NCBI GenBank assembly: GCA_936440205.1
Contig: OW387134.1
Span: 63,577,427 to 63,641,426 of the forward strand
Direction: 5' to 3'
Source: Lepidonotus clava
Lineage: Eukaryota > Annelida > Polychaeta > Phyllodocida > Polynoidae
DNA: 64,000 nucleotides
The notes below the pieces were generated by a model. That model made no database searches. It had not been told where the DNA came from and worked only from the letters and a program-made list of their open reading frames with translations. Made by a program: the position numbers and the translations under genes. Shown in pieces: positions 44,086 through 56,297 of this stretch. Position 1 is the first letter of the stretch; the number at the start of each line of letters is the position of its first letter.

Positions 44086-45099
44086 TATATTGAATTTACA
44101 AAATATTCATTAGCAGAAATCAGTAAATTCATAACCAAAATTCAAACATTTGTAAATCTACAGTAACTTTTAACAATGCACGTTTTTTAAATTCTATATC
44201 CTTCATTTTTCTTAATTGGAACTTAATTTCTTAATTCTGCCTTGAGTCCCCTTCTATAGACTGATCTGTCGAACTACCGGAAAGGTCTCAAACAAGAACA
44301 CATGGGATTAGCTAAATCCCGTTCTAATTATAGGTTGTCTTTTGACACTCAGGTTTATTTTCAGGTTATTACATTGGCTCAGACTTTCAATCATTCAATA
44401 GAACTTGGCATCAAAACGGTCTTAATAGGGTTTAGGGTCTACACGCAAAATGCATACTGTTCTATGGTGCCGCAGGTGAATTCAGCGTAGAATCCCACGC
44501 TGATGGCAGTATGGACCGGCTCGTATATGTATTATGTACATACTCCATAAGTATTTAAAGATTTCTTTGAAAAGGGGTTGATTGTCCACTGATATGATTA
44601 AGTACATTTCTGTGACTTTCTAGAGTGATTTTTCTTTTATTATTCAAATCAACAAGCATTAGTTGTATTATATGAAACCAATCAGATGGAAGAACTTGAG
44701 TACACAGGAGTTGGATTTAATAAAAACAAAACTGACATAAGGTCTAATGACATGAGATAGGGACATACCGTAACATGAGACATGGACATTAATCTAAATT
44801 TGACATGAGCAGGCCCGTAGCCAGGGGGGCTCTGGGGATAGACAAGAACCATTCAAACACCGGTTTAAATCAACTACCACCTCGGGTGAACTTTTCATTG
44901 ATATCGTTTTTAGCTCATGACATTGTTGTTTCAGTTTTATGCATATTACATTTTTATCAAACAGACTTCAATTAGTTTTTTTTATCTTAAAAAAGTAAAA
45001 TATGAGCTAAGGGTGTTACACACTGGTTTTAACTCTCTTTGAACTCCCCCCCCCCCCTTTCCCCCCCCCCCCCCAACTGTCCACCCCTGCGGGCATGTA

Positions 45100-45445
45100 T
45101 ATCAACGACTGTATATACATTAACCCTTGTGAACTTGGCATTGCATACACTGATGGGTCACTCGTGGTCACATCAACGTTACATCATAGACAGACTGTTT
45201 ATATTACATATTTTGGTTCTGGGTCTGGATCAAGAGGTTGGAGTATTGGACAGCATCAAAATCAGTATGATAAATATCGGCTTTAATCTTCATGAACTTG
45301 TGATGTGTACACTAATGGGTCACTCGTGGTCACTCGTGGTCACATCAACATTACATCATAGATGGACTGTTTATATCATATATCTTGGTTCTGTTTCTGG
45401 ACCAAGAGGTCAGAATACAGACCTTTTATGTTTCTATCTTACATA
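45100..45445. repeat. two tandem units of about 185 bp within copy A
   Basis: Both contain cactgatgggtcactcgtggtcacatcaac-ttacatcatag (or cactaatggg) and tttggttctg; a third single unit lies at 47815-48006 in copy B. Matching short frames (YTDGSLVVTSTLHHR) exist in the units but show no coding bias. Confidence 0.75.
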
Positions 45446-45689
45446 ATCATATAACTATAGGTATGGGCCATGGTCAAGGTGGACTGATAAAATCTGTGTA
45501 ATTTTATATGTGGGAGAAAAATTTATGTCGGAGAAAATACCAGCTGATCTACAGACTTAAAAAATATTCCAAAGATTCTAGAAAACAAAATCAAAACTAC
45601 GGGTATTAGAACAAAAGAACTGGACAATATGACGTAAAATATGATTGATGAATCTTTCTCTCAATTCTCAAACTTATACCTTCTACAGG

Positions 45690-48060
45690 AGTTTTACCCT
45701 GGGCGCTGCCATGTTGTGGTTTCCTTATGCAACACTATCCTGATAACTCTCACGAGGATCAAGTGGCTGACCTGGCCTACTCAATAGCACTGCATGAAAA
45801 CTGCTTTTCAACAATTCGTAATGGGGAGGAAAATCATCGAACAAACATTGCCACCCAGGGAAGGAGGGCTGCTGGTGTAAAATAAACAACAGTGGTCCAG
45901 TCGAGAACATCCCCAGTACCTCGCCTCCAACTAATCAGATTGTCCAAGTTTCATTAAGATCTGAATACAACCGTTTGCTATCTGATGGTCTATACATAAC
46001 CATGTTATAATCATGTTTTTCTACAGCATTGGGAAGTTAAAGTTTCAATACATGGTTTTATAATGGTGAATTATTTTGGTATATTAAGAAAAGGTTGTCT
46101 TCACATAACAACACATGCCTATCCTTCTTTTCTTAGTTACTCCATTTAAATAGCCCATCTCTATCCAGCCTGAAGCGAGTTTTATTACTAATTGACACCG
46201 TATCTTCACGACATTGTCCACGTAACCAGGTCTCCATACAACAGATGAATTCAATGTTTGCATCTTTTAGTGACTCAAACTTTAGATTAAAAAAGTCCAA
46301 AGTAAATTCTGATAATGATACTTGTGTCAGCTTCCTTTAAGATGAGGCATGCCATATGCAACATTAGAATAAAAGTGGTATCTCATTACCAATCTACAGG
46401 CGAGTTGAATTACCCTTCCTGCCTTATTTAACAAGGATTCAAGAGAAGGCCTATTTTGAACCCAATCATCATTCTCATTAGGACCAGCCAAGTGCATTGC
46501 ATTTAAAGTGAAGAAGACTCCACACAGAAAATGTATATTACTTAACATTATGTATTACATTGTTAGATATAAAAATGATAAAAAGAAATTTTACTCTCTA
46601 TTCTTCTTTATGATAACTCATTCAGCCTAATTTGCTATACTGCTTTATATGAAAATGAGGTATTATGTAAAAACTGTTGCACGATGTTATCAGAAAAGTT
46701 TGTTACAAATTTGCAATACTTATTGTTCATTTGCCGTAAAAGTATTGAATTTGTATTACATTTACATTGAATTCAAAATCAAAAATTAGTGAATTCATAA
46801 CCAAAAATCAAACTCCTGTAAATCCACTGTACATGCTTTATTCTACATTATTCATATTATTATTCTTCCCTCACCTTATTTGTAATTCCCCTTGATAGAC
46901 TGGTCAGTACCTGGCTTACTGGAAAGTTCCCTAACTGGAATACATGGGATTAGCTAAATCCCATTCTTATTATAGATCTCCATTTTATAACACTCAAGTT
47001 TATTTTTAGACTATATCATTGGCCACCAACATTCAATCATTCAATAAAAACTTGGCATCAAAACAGTCCTGATCGTTTTTAAGGACTACGTCATACTGTT
47101 TTGCAGCACCACTTGGGTATTAAGGTAGTTTGGTAGTGTGCTCCAGCTTGTATATACATATATGTTCATATTGCATTTAAGAATTTTAAGATTTCCTTTG
47201 AATAGTAGCAGATTGTCCACTAATATTATTTATTAAATTTTTGTGACTTGTAGTGATTTTTCTTTTTTTTTATTCTTCAAATCAACAACCATAAGCTATA
47301 TTATATGAAACCAATCCGATAGAAGAACTTTGTATGCAGGAAACGTATTTAATATAACAAAAATCCAACATGAGATGGACATACCATGACAGGAGACATG
47401 GACATTTATTTGAATTTGATATTAAATATAAAACTCTAAGATAGAATTCTCAAAAAGATATCATGGCTTTATTACGGTTATGTTTTAAATTTGGATCCCA
47501 TGTTCCTATAGTTAGTTATATATATTTTTATATAGTGCCTAATCCTCTCTACTGACAGCCATTTGTAATGGTCTTAAAAATTCATGACCAGAAGAACTAT
47601 GGTTGGGAGAATTGGGACATCAAAAAGGCCATGTATATAAATGTCTGTATACAACTTAAGCTTGTATTGCCAATCTTAAAAATTAACAGTTGACATGAAG
47701 GTTAGATATATATATGTTATACATCAGTAGAAATGTCTTAAAATTTGCTTTTGAATGGTAAATAGAACATAAGGTCTCATGTCATGTTCTTAAAGGTAAT
47801 CAAACAAATACAAAATGGGCAGCATCAGAATCAGTATGATGAATATCAACTTTGATCTTCGTGAACTTGGCATTGTGTACACTGATGGGTCACTCGTGGT
47901 CACATCAACATTACATCATAGATGGACTGTTTATATCATATATTTTGGTTCTGGGTCTGGACCAAGAGGTCAGAATACAGACCTTTTATGTTTCTATCTT
48001 ACATAATCATATAATAATACATATTGGCCAGGGCCAAGGTGGACTGGTAAAATATGCGCA
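45690..48060. repeat. segmental duplication, copy B
   Basis: Collinear partner of 41995-45500. It lacks the 1.07-kb element and the second 185-bp unit and has about 270 bp (45720-45990) not seen in copy A. No gene is recognised in either copy. Confidence 0.8.
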
Positions 48061-48467
48061 GAGACCTGGAATGGCAACCAAACTATGCATGAATATTCAT
48101 GGAGGTCAAATCAGTGTCACAAATCCAAAAAGCTGTCCAGACAAGTCTCAAAGACATATATTTGTGGAGTTAATTTTTTTATGAGAAATCTCATAAACAT
48201 CATCTGAAATCGTCAAAAACGAAAAAAACAAATACCAAAACATAAAAGTAATATCAATTATTTTTTCCACGAATCCCCAAGTCCACAATTCCAAACTGTG
48301 GAATGCTGATCATTATAAACATGAAGATTCATGAAATAAATTTGGTCGCCAGACAATTTTTTAAAGGCACACACAACTGGTCAGGGCACCATCTGGGTGA
48401 TGAATTATATACTAAAAGGAAATATATTAATTTCTGCTGATTTAGATTTCTTAGAAGCATCTAGGTA
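48061..48467. other. no gene recognised
   Basis: AT-rich; an isolated ttaaaggcacacacaactgg near 48362 resembles a TTAA-type element end, but no partner was found. Confidence 0.35.
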
Positions 48468-48471
48468 TTAA

Positions 48472-49380
48472 AGGCAATGGCGCCATTATACACATGGTCA
48501 AAAAACCAAAGTCCTTCAATTGTTATGAAAATTGGCTAGAATGTACATTAGTATATGGGCAATTCATAAATGGAAAAGACAAATTTGGTACTATTTTAGT
48601 TTGAGACCTACATGTATTCAAATATGGCTAATTTCATGAATATTTTGAAATTGCTGAAAACAACTTTAGATGGAAATGACAACATTTTTGCTTGTATTTT
48701 TTTTTCTAGATATACTACATTTAAAAAGTAAATATCTATGGTTTCATATCAATCTCAGGGATCAAAAACACTTGCTGCATTCATTATAGCAAAATCTTAA
48801 AATGGGTTTAAACCCAAAAATTCATAGGTACCCACATAAAACCATTTATCATATTAGAACAGAAAAGAAGTTTTCCTGACCATGTAAGCTGGTGACCCCC
48901 AATTATTTTTTCCAGAAAATGATAGACGACACCTATATCTACACTATGTATCATTTTAGAGAATTTCTTAAGGTTGAATTTTGGGGGGGGGAATATTTCT
49001 ATCAGAAATTTTATATTTTATTTAATTAATTTAATAATTTATTTGAAATAAAAGATATATTCTATTCAAATAAAAGCCATATTATTTTCTAACTGGTGCA
49101 TGGATTTTGTGTATATATGTCTTAGGTTTAGATTTCAATGATTTTATAATTGATTTGAGGATTATTATGAAATTTATCATGAAGAGTCTACTTGAGCATA
49201 TTTTTTTTTTAAATGTTTATTTTAAAGGAATTATGCTCACATTGTTATATCTCTAGCACAAAAGTTTCCATGGTGACCCCCTATTTTCTTTGCATTTTTA
49301 GGATGCATATTATGTTTAACTTTTATTTCCTAAACTTTCATAAAATTCTTAAGGTTGGATCTATAATGCCGCCATTGTCT
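48472..49380. mobile_element. 909-bp element with 19-bp inverted repeats and TTAA duplication
   Basis: TTAA (48468-48471) then AGGCAATGGCGCCATTATA; at the other end TATAATGCCGCCATTGTCT then TTAA (49381-49384). TTAA duplications are used by piggyBac and Kolobok elements. The interior is AT-rich without a transposase frame, so it is a non-autonomous copy. Confidence 0.75.
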
Positions 49381-49384
49381 TTAA

Positions 49385-50350
49385 AGACATACTATTTATA
49401 ATGATTTCCCCTAGGCCTGCTTTGATTAATCTTGAATCAGCTAATCAAGCATTATATAACCAAAATTACCCTCGATTTTGAATTTCTTGTGATAACTCTC
49501 TTCTGAAACAGTGAACATTAGTTCTTTAGTGTTCGGCTTTCATACCAATATTAAATATCTGACAAGTTTTGATAGTAGAATATTGGTAGTTTTGTCTCTG
49601 TCATTTTCTTGATTTTTCCCATTGAAATCAATGGTTAAGCCTCAATTTTTTAAAGGTCAGTATTGGCTATCACAAATGGTGAGTATTGAATTCTCTTACT
49701 GATATGCCATGAGAAAAGCCAAGTAAAACTATAAAAGACACATTATTGGTCATTCCAAATCATATGGAACAGTTGCATATAATTATGTCACTTTAAGAGT
49801 CTGTCCACCTCAATCTTAAGAGATTTGAGGTGACATCCCCTGTTTCAATGTTCATGTCTTCCTTGCTCAACTGAATTAATGTGGATCTGCAAAAATGGGG
49901 TTTGCTTACTAACAAAAAGGATATATTACCATCTCTCATAGAATTCTACTTTAGTTTTAGCTAGTTTTCACAGCTAATCCTTTACCACTGTCCTGAACTA
50001 GACTCATCTAACATAATTATATCTATAATTATCTGAGTTTTCAAAAATGTTCAAATATATATATATTCAGTTTGATAACATATTTCCCTTACATGAGGCA
50101 GCTACACACTCTGTTGCCATTTAAAACATGCTATACCTCACGGCCCAATTCCATAAATCAGGTTAACAGTCTATTAGTTTTCTCTTGAGGAAGTGACGCA
50201 TGGAATTTAAACTTGGTTTATCATATGCCCAAGAGCCTGGAAAGATGCAAGGAGTGGTTAGTAAGGTTACGGTGTCTGCACTCATCTGTTCAAATATCAA
50301 ATTGGTTCCAAAGGTCTCTGATTTGGTGCCGTGTGACTGGTATCCATGTA
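49385..50350. other. no gene recognised
   Basis: AT-rich sequence with no supported features. Confidence 0.4.
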
Positions 50351-50354
50351 ATCT

Positions 50355-50568
50355 CTGATCTGGGGCCCTAAGTACGATCCCTTAATCCCTACCCACCCCC
50401 CCCCCCTCCCATTTAACACTACCCACTCCAGGGTCAATGTCAATGTCAAGTTCACACGGTATCTATTATATCTCTGATCTGTGGCCCTAAGTACGGTCCA
50501 TTAATCCCTCCCCCCTCCCCTTTAACACTGCCCACTCCAGGGTCAATGTCAATGTCAATGTCAAGTTC
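50355..50568. repeat. two tandem copies of a unit of about 110 bp
   Basis: Each reads tctctgatctg-ggccctaagtacg-tcc-ttaatccc ... tttaacact-cccactccagggtcaatgtcaatgtcaagttcac; the second has an extra caatgt. The C-rich middle differs in length. Confidence 0.85.
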
Positions 50569-51235
50569 ACCGCCCAGGAGGTCCGTGACATACGGACGAC
50601 TGCAACGTGACTTACCTAACAGACCTGGGACCTGCAGACCAGTCGAGGCTGTCGAGGTCAGGAAACGACAGATATTTCTTTAAAATTGGTGAGGGGACCC
50701 CCCATAAACTACCGGGGAAAAAAGGGGGAGGAAGCTGATTTCACCCACGCAAATGCCCGCCGTTTGATCCCCCCCCCCCCTTCCTCCTTTCCCACTATAT
50801 CCTGTTTCCCTCCCTTCCCCCAGATATCATTCAATTCATAAGCATTTAAGTACATAAACATACTAAACAAAATTCTTTTTTTCTTCAATTTTTATTGGGT
50901 TCAATGGGATTGGCGTAGCGGATCTTTCACCTGCCCCCCCTTCCAGACACAATGTTCTCGGTATATTGGAGCGGGTAAACTACACAAACATCTACACTCC
51001 CTGCAGCCATTAATATGAACATTAACCTTTAACAAACTTTTAAATTCCTAATCTTATATTCCGTATATTTGATAAACTATTGATAATCTGATAATCACAT
51101 GGTGATCACAAGAAGTTGTCGCATGACAAAGTCTATAACGCAGATGTATCTCGTTAATTATTTTGAGGAGCAAACCCTGCTTTGCACAAATTTCTAGGTT
51201 TTTATGCAGCCTCAGCGCCCCTGTCTGCCCACTTA
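50569..51235. other. no gene recognised; C tracts
   Basis: Several C-rich runs (50770, 50935) and AT-rich DNA. Confidence 0.4.
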
Positions 51236-51249
51236 GGTATAAAGGTAGG

Positions 51250-51540
51250 ACATATCGTTCTTCAAAATAGAAAATACCCCCTTTTCACTGAGTTTTTGTA
51301 CCCATAAAATAACCCGTTTTTCACAAAACGCTGACTTTATGGGCTTTATGTGGCTATAAATTACCCTTTTTTCCCGAATTACATTCTCTCTAGGGAAAAA
51401 CACCCTTTTTACCATATCACGGATATTTTTGGTGGAAATTATACCCTTTTTTCTAGAAACACAGACATGCAAAGTTTCTAAAAATAGACCCTTTCTTCGC
51501 GTTTTTGAGAACCATGAAGTATATCCTTTTACACTAGGAG
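51250..51540. repeat. periodic aaatta(t)accctttttt repeat, about seven units
   Basis: Similar 12-16-base cores recur every 30-55 bp. On the minus strand an open frame (51233-51472) shows the matching short protein repeat (EKRVI, KRVFF, KKGII). The repeat, not coding, probably keeps the frame open. Confidence 0.55.
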
Positions 51541-52300
51541 TGGCATGGACAGACTGGGCTCAGCGCATGGGTGTATAAATATAGATAGATACCGCCCGCC
51601 CTCCTCCACTCAAAAACTGAGTACATATATGTCGATGATGTACGATATCTGCACTCTACATATATGACTCCTGTGTGACCGTCCTATTTATTAAGGAGTA
51701 AACAAGATCTCTGAATGATTCATTTGCTAAGGTTAGCACCTGGCCAAGATTACCACCCGGTATCTATGAGGTCAAAAGGAGCTGACATTCTCGGTCAAGT
51801 AAGATCGTCAAGTGCAAAGAAATCATGAGTGGTTATGTCTTCTTGGCACTTGGCCAGAAATTGTGCAACACCAGAAGATAAAGATGGCTAAAAGTCTGTC
51901 CCTTTAAGGCTATAAATATCTCAGGGGCAAGAGAGTGTGTTGTAAAACCTCGTATACAAGCCCACATCTATACCAGTCGCGGATTGTTTTGGCCAAAATT
52001 GATTTTTTCATCATAAAATGGTATTCCCCCCCCCCCCCCCCAAAAAAAAAAGGCCACACACAATACAGAGATCCGAAAAGAGTATATTTTTCAAAGAGTT
52101 CCACCTTTACTTCAGTTAAATATTCTTTATGTAAAGGGCATTCCCTGTGTTTTTGCGGGGGCGGAGATGTTGATTTTCGGATACTAACATGTAGGTATCC
52201 GTCAACACAAGAAGCTAGAAAATATGAAGAAATGCACTTGCTTGTTACTTTTGATTGTGTGACGTTCTCTGGTAAGTCGGGGTTGCCGATTCTTACAACA
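51541..52300. other. no gene recognised
   Basis: AT-rich; a C run followed by A (about 52027-52050). Confidence 0.4.
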
Positions 52301-52850
52301 GAGGAACGTGGGGGGGTTGTTCGGGTCTTGGGGCGGACGGGGAATCCGGGCCAAGAACCGAGATGTGTTTCTAGAGTCGTGCCTCGCGCACGAGGGGGGG
52401 GCTGAGCGAATCGGTCGGGGATCGGCACTCGATGTCAAACGGAGGACTGCGGGGAAGGGAAATTATGGTAGGGGTACGGGTCGGCCGGGGGTTCGTCTCG
52501 CTCTATCTCCCAGACCAGCATTCACCCCCACCGGGCGGTCCACCCCACGGTTCCGGTCCGCGGGGGCGACGGGCCGACGGTCGCCTATTGTTTGGTAGCG
52601 TGGGGCCGAGCCTGCCGCGCCCTCGTCCCCGCGGACTTCGTTCCCTCGTCCCGCCTGTCATGCCTTCGTGCCATGCTACACCTCGGTCTCCGGGACTGTT
52701 TCGGGCCTTCGCGCCTTACTTCGGTCCTTCGTTCCTCGTTCTTCGGGCCGTCGGGCCCCTACCCTAAGTTCTTACTATTTATCTCGAACTTCGACTGTTT
52801 TGTCCTAACTTCTGGTTAATTACTCGAATCAGCTCATCTTTAGCGGTTGT
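52301..52850. other. GC-rich block of unknown nature
   Basis: Abrupt rise in GC and CpG, with frequent ttcgttcc/cccgaa motifs. Open frames exist in several phases on both strands, as expected from base composition, and none has a known motif. I considered rDNA but recognise no rRNA core sequence. It may be the internal part of the LTR-like unit to its right. Confidence 0.4.
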
Positions 52851-52852
52851 TT

Positions 52853-53272
52853 CAGGAAAGAAGACACGTCTGGACACAAGGAGAACTATTAAAGAACTCT
52901 GTTTATTCGGGCCTCACCGCCCCTTTATATACTAGAGAAGTCAGCCCTGATTGGCTGCTTTCGGTCACGTGATCTATAACTGACGTCACTTCCGGTTTAT
53001 ATCTTTCGTTTCCGGTTTACATTTCACTTCCGGTTTATATCTTTCCGGGTTTCGTTCCTTTACATTTTCGTTCCTCACATATTCGTTCCTTACATATTCG
53101 TGCCTCTTTTTTCGGGCTTTTTACACTTTCGTTCATTATTTACATATTCGTTCTTTTACATATATTTCATATATTTCGTTCTTTACATATATACCTTTTT
53201 ATAGTATTATCGTATTTTCTCTTATTTTGACCTCTACATATTTTGGATGAATAGCCGTTCATCACAATTGTA
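52853..53272 (-). repeat. possible LTR on the minus strand
   Basis: Read on the minus strand: tgtgatgaacgg start, many ttacg/aacgaa repeats, cacttccggtttata motifs, a CCAAT box (52950-52954), TATATAAAGG (52922-52931), AATAAA (52902-52907), and a possible end cctgaaaca. The compact CCAAT-TATA-AATAAA order is that of an LTR. No matching second LTR and no clear target duplication, so it is tentative. Confidence 0.4.
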
Positions 53273-54984
53273 ATACTTGCCTTGACCCATCCGAAGCAGC
53301 AACCCGAGTACTATTTTTTTTTTCTATTCTGCTTCACTAGGCATTTCTTGTGTTGGTCTCAATCTGCTCAATTGACAACATAATTATATAAGCTGACATA
53401 TAATTTCAAGTATATGTCAGCTAATCTCATTAAAGGGCTCCTTGCACATACATTTATGAGCTTCCAGAATGTATGTACTCAACTTTAGTTATGTATCATC
53501 AAAATGTTACAAGCGAAAAAAGAACAACAGAATATCAAGATATTAGACAATAATTTAGGAAAGAACACTTAATTAGGGAATTCATTCACTTCTGGGCTCG
53601 CAATATTGTCCTTGCTACGTCATGATGATGAGAATTCCCTTCCAAAATAATTTGGGAATCCCAGGTTATTGGTTAAACTCAGGTCAGTGAAAAATATAAT
53701 TAGTGAGAGCCCGTATGAGGTCTTATATAAATACGTTATGCGCAAGTTAAATTTCCTATCCATATGTTTTTTGAGATTGGGAGATTCCTTTTGATTTAAA
53801 GCTGGGGATTTTCAATTAGTGTCATTGGGACGTCACAAATTTGGGGATTTCCCCTAAAAATACATAAAATGGACAAAATATTAAAGTCACGTAACCTTGC
53901 CTACATTTGGAATATCCTTAAGATATATTTGGCATAATTAGTTCCTGATGCAAACGCCATGCTCAAACAATTTCATGGGTAATTAATCATCCTGCAATTA
54001 CGTGCAAGGTTTTCAAGTATTGAATGAGAAATACGTGTTGAAAATCTTTGGTCTCCTCCCAATCTTGATTAGTCACTCATATAAGTATGCTACCATGTGA
54101 CTTAGAATCAGTGATAAGCCAAATCTGCACAGCTTAGGATAGATAGTAGGATACAGACCTTGACGTGAGATACAAACCCATCACCTATTTAACTTTGTAA
54201 CCAATAAAAGTGTCAGATATATGTTATTGTACGGGATTCTCCCTAATGCCCGTTTACACCAAACGATTTAATTCATTGCCGAAAATGACAAAAACGCAAT
54301 TATAATTGTCTAAAAGCCATTGTTTCATTTGACGATTGTAACACGCCAATGAGTACTGTATGTGTATTATAGTTTCAGTTCTTAGCGACATTGAAATAAA
54401 CCAATAGAACGGGGTACGCTTTTAGCTCTAGTTTATGGAATCTATAAATACCTTACATTTATCTTTATGGTGTGCTCAGTGCAAAAACTTTTGCGGAGTA
54501 TCTTTTGGAAATACTATTTTCCCGCTTGTAAACTATGGAATATCAAATGTATCTATGTCGTACAATCATGAAACTGTGGTATTTGTAATCTATAGTAATT
54601 CAGGGAGGTATCTATCATAGACATTACTATCAGCGACAAACAATAAGCCCATCCTATTGGGTATATCCCAGGGTTTGACAAGGGTTGGACAAAATAGCAA
54701 TGTAAGCCATCTTTGCCTCTTAGAGTTAGATTACTGAAATGAGCATTTATCATATGTTTCTATATCACCAAGTGCTGCTAAACCATTATGATTTCTTAAA
54801 TTCTATCAATTGACAGATTTGCAGGTTTTAAAGCCAATCAAAATGCTGTATTTCAGGGTAAAATAGGGCTTGACATTCTCAGTTGGGCTGATCTGTCAAC
54901 CAAATTGCTTTGGTTAATTTCGTATTATGCAACTCTTTTGAGGGATTAAGTATGGAGGCAATGTTGTAAATATTTCATGGTGAA
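53273..54984. other. no gene recognised
   Basis: AT-rich sequence, no supported feature. Confidence 0.4.
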
Positions 54985-54988
54985 CTCT

Positions 54989-55497
54989 TGTACTGACGAG
55001 GGTGGTCACTCCATGCTCAGTAAGCTTAGCGTAGTGTTTACATCAGTGCATGCCTTAGCCAAAGGTGAAGAGTAAGGAGGACACTAGATAATAATGTGTA
55101 TTGTATTTTCATACATAAGGGCTGTTGCAGCCGGCACTCAGCCAGAGTAAGCTGGAAAGGTTGTGTTCTAGAAGCTTAAACCTGGAGTTGGAATTGAAGC
55201 TGATAGACTACTTAGATGGCGGGAGCATTGGTTGAGTGTGATTGAGTGGATTCTGTCCTTGGAGCTGTTCATTGTCAATTGAGATCTTGTCAAGGAAATG
55301 CAATAGCACTGGAATAAATAATGAACATTCTTTCACGAGAGTGTTATGTCTTACAAAATACTGGAACCATTATTATGTATTGGACGACTGGGGTCAAGAG
55401 CGAGAAGACTGTGATAGGAGCTAGCTTTTATCCAAAGGCGAATCAACCTCTTAAAAGTAACCTTAACTTTAACAGATAAATTAACCTCTATAGTTCA
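54989..55497 (+). repeat. solo LTR, same family as the element at 57873
   Basis: 509 bp, starts tgtactgacgagggtgg and ends ctctatagttca, flanked by a 4-bp target duplication ctct (54985-54988, 55498-55501). Collinear with the LTR at 57873-58410 throughout (for example catgc-cagtaagcttag, ataataatgtgt, ttattatgtattggacgac, ttaacctctatagttca) but clearly diverged, so it is much older than the LTRs of the other elements here. Confidence 0.85.
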
Positions 55498-55689
55498 CTC
55501 TAACGTTGGTGTAATCTGGGATGGGCTTATTGAAAAACAAAATTTTTATTTGCTGCTAAATTAGGAGAATTTTTGTTTTTTAACCAGGTCATCCAGTTGG
55601 TATGTATTCTTCAGTTTCATAGATATCCAGATATCAGATATCCAGATTTATTTCGAATTAATTCAGTTAAATACTTAAAATATCACCTG

Positions 55690-55967
55690 TGGCCCATTGC
55701 ACAATACCTGTCGTTCAACGTTAACGCAAAGTAGCAAATTAACTATACTTTTCGTAGCAACTTTGTGCGTTATAACAGGTTTTGAACCTAAAAATAACGA
55801 TTTAGAATGCTGTAAATGACCTGTAAAAATAACAGCTCATTAACAGCATTCTAAGTAGGTTTATTTTTGAGGTTGAAAAACGGCCTAATAACGATAAAAG
55901 TTGCTTACAATAGGTATTGTTAATTTGGTACCCATCGTAACAACGATTGGCATTGTGCAATGGGCCA
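55690..55967. mobile_element. MITE A of a three-element cluster
   Basis: Perfect 16-bp inverted ends TGGCCCATTGCACAAT, flanked by ctg on each side. 278 bp, non-coding, with an internal hairpin-like aacagctcattaacagc region. Confidence 0.8.
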
Positions 55968-55970
55968 CTG

Positions 55971-56274
55971 TGGCCCGTTGCACAATAGAATTTTGTTACT
56001 AAGATAAAACAACGAAAGCATAACGAACTTTTGCTTAGTAACGAAAAGTTTCGTTGTAACGAAAATACAATATCTCGGGATCTAATGAATGAAATTAAAT
56101 TCTGTAAAGTGTTCTAAACTAGAAAAAATTCAGTAAAAGTTACAGCTCTTTGGGAACATTCTAAATATAGAAAAAAATTGTGCAAAACCATCATTGTTAA
56201 GATAAAAGTAACAACGAACTCTTTCGTTGTTCACAATATTTTCGTTGTTACGAAACCCATTGTGCAACAGGGCA
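55971..56274. mobile_element. MITE B of the cluster
   Basis: Ends tggcccgttgcacaat and attgtgcaacagggca, flanked by ctg at 55968-55970 and 56275-56277. The interior is rich in cgttgtaacgaaa and carries a stretch (ctaatgaatgaaattaaatt) shared, in reverse, with MITE C. Confidence 0.8.
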
Positions 56275-56297
56275 CTGATCCTTTTTTAGTGGACCAT

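Larger units (their letters stand above)
41995..45500. repeat. segmental duplication, copy A
   Basis: Collinear with 45690-48060 over several blocks (for example tctcattaccaatctacaggcgagttga, acatgggattagctaaatccc, cattacatcatag). About 15% diverged by eye in the better blocks. Copy A is longer mainly because it contains the inverted-repeat element at 43017-44085, a long G tract (about 42557) and an extra 185-bp unit. Confidence 0.8.

Noticed and set aside
52308-52819. Arg/Pro-rich ORFs in the GC-rich block, and an rDNA origin
   Set aside because: Overlapping open frames in several phases reflect base composition. No conserved rRNA core sequence was recognised.
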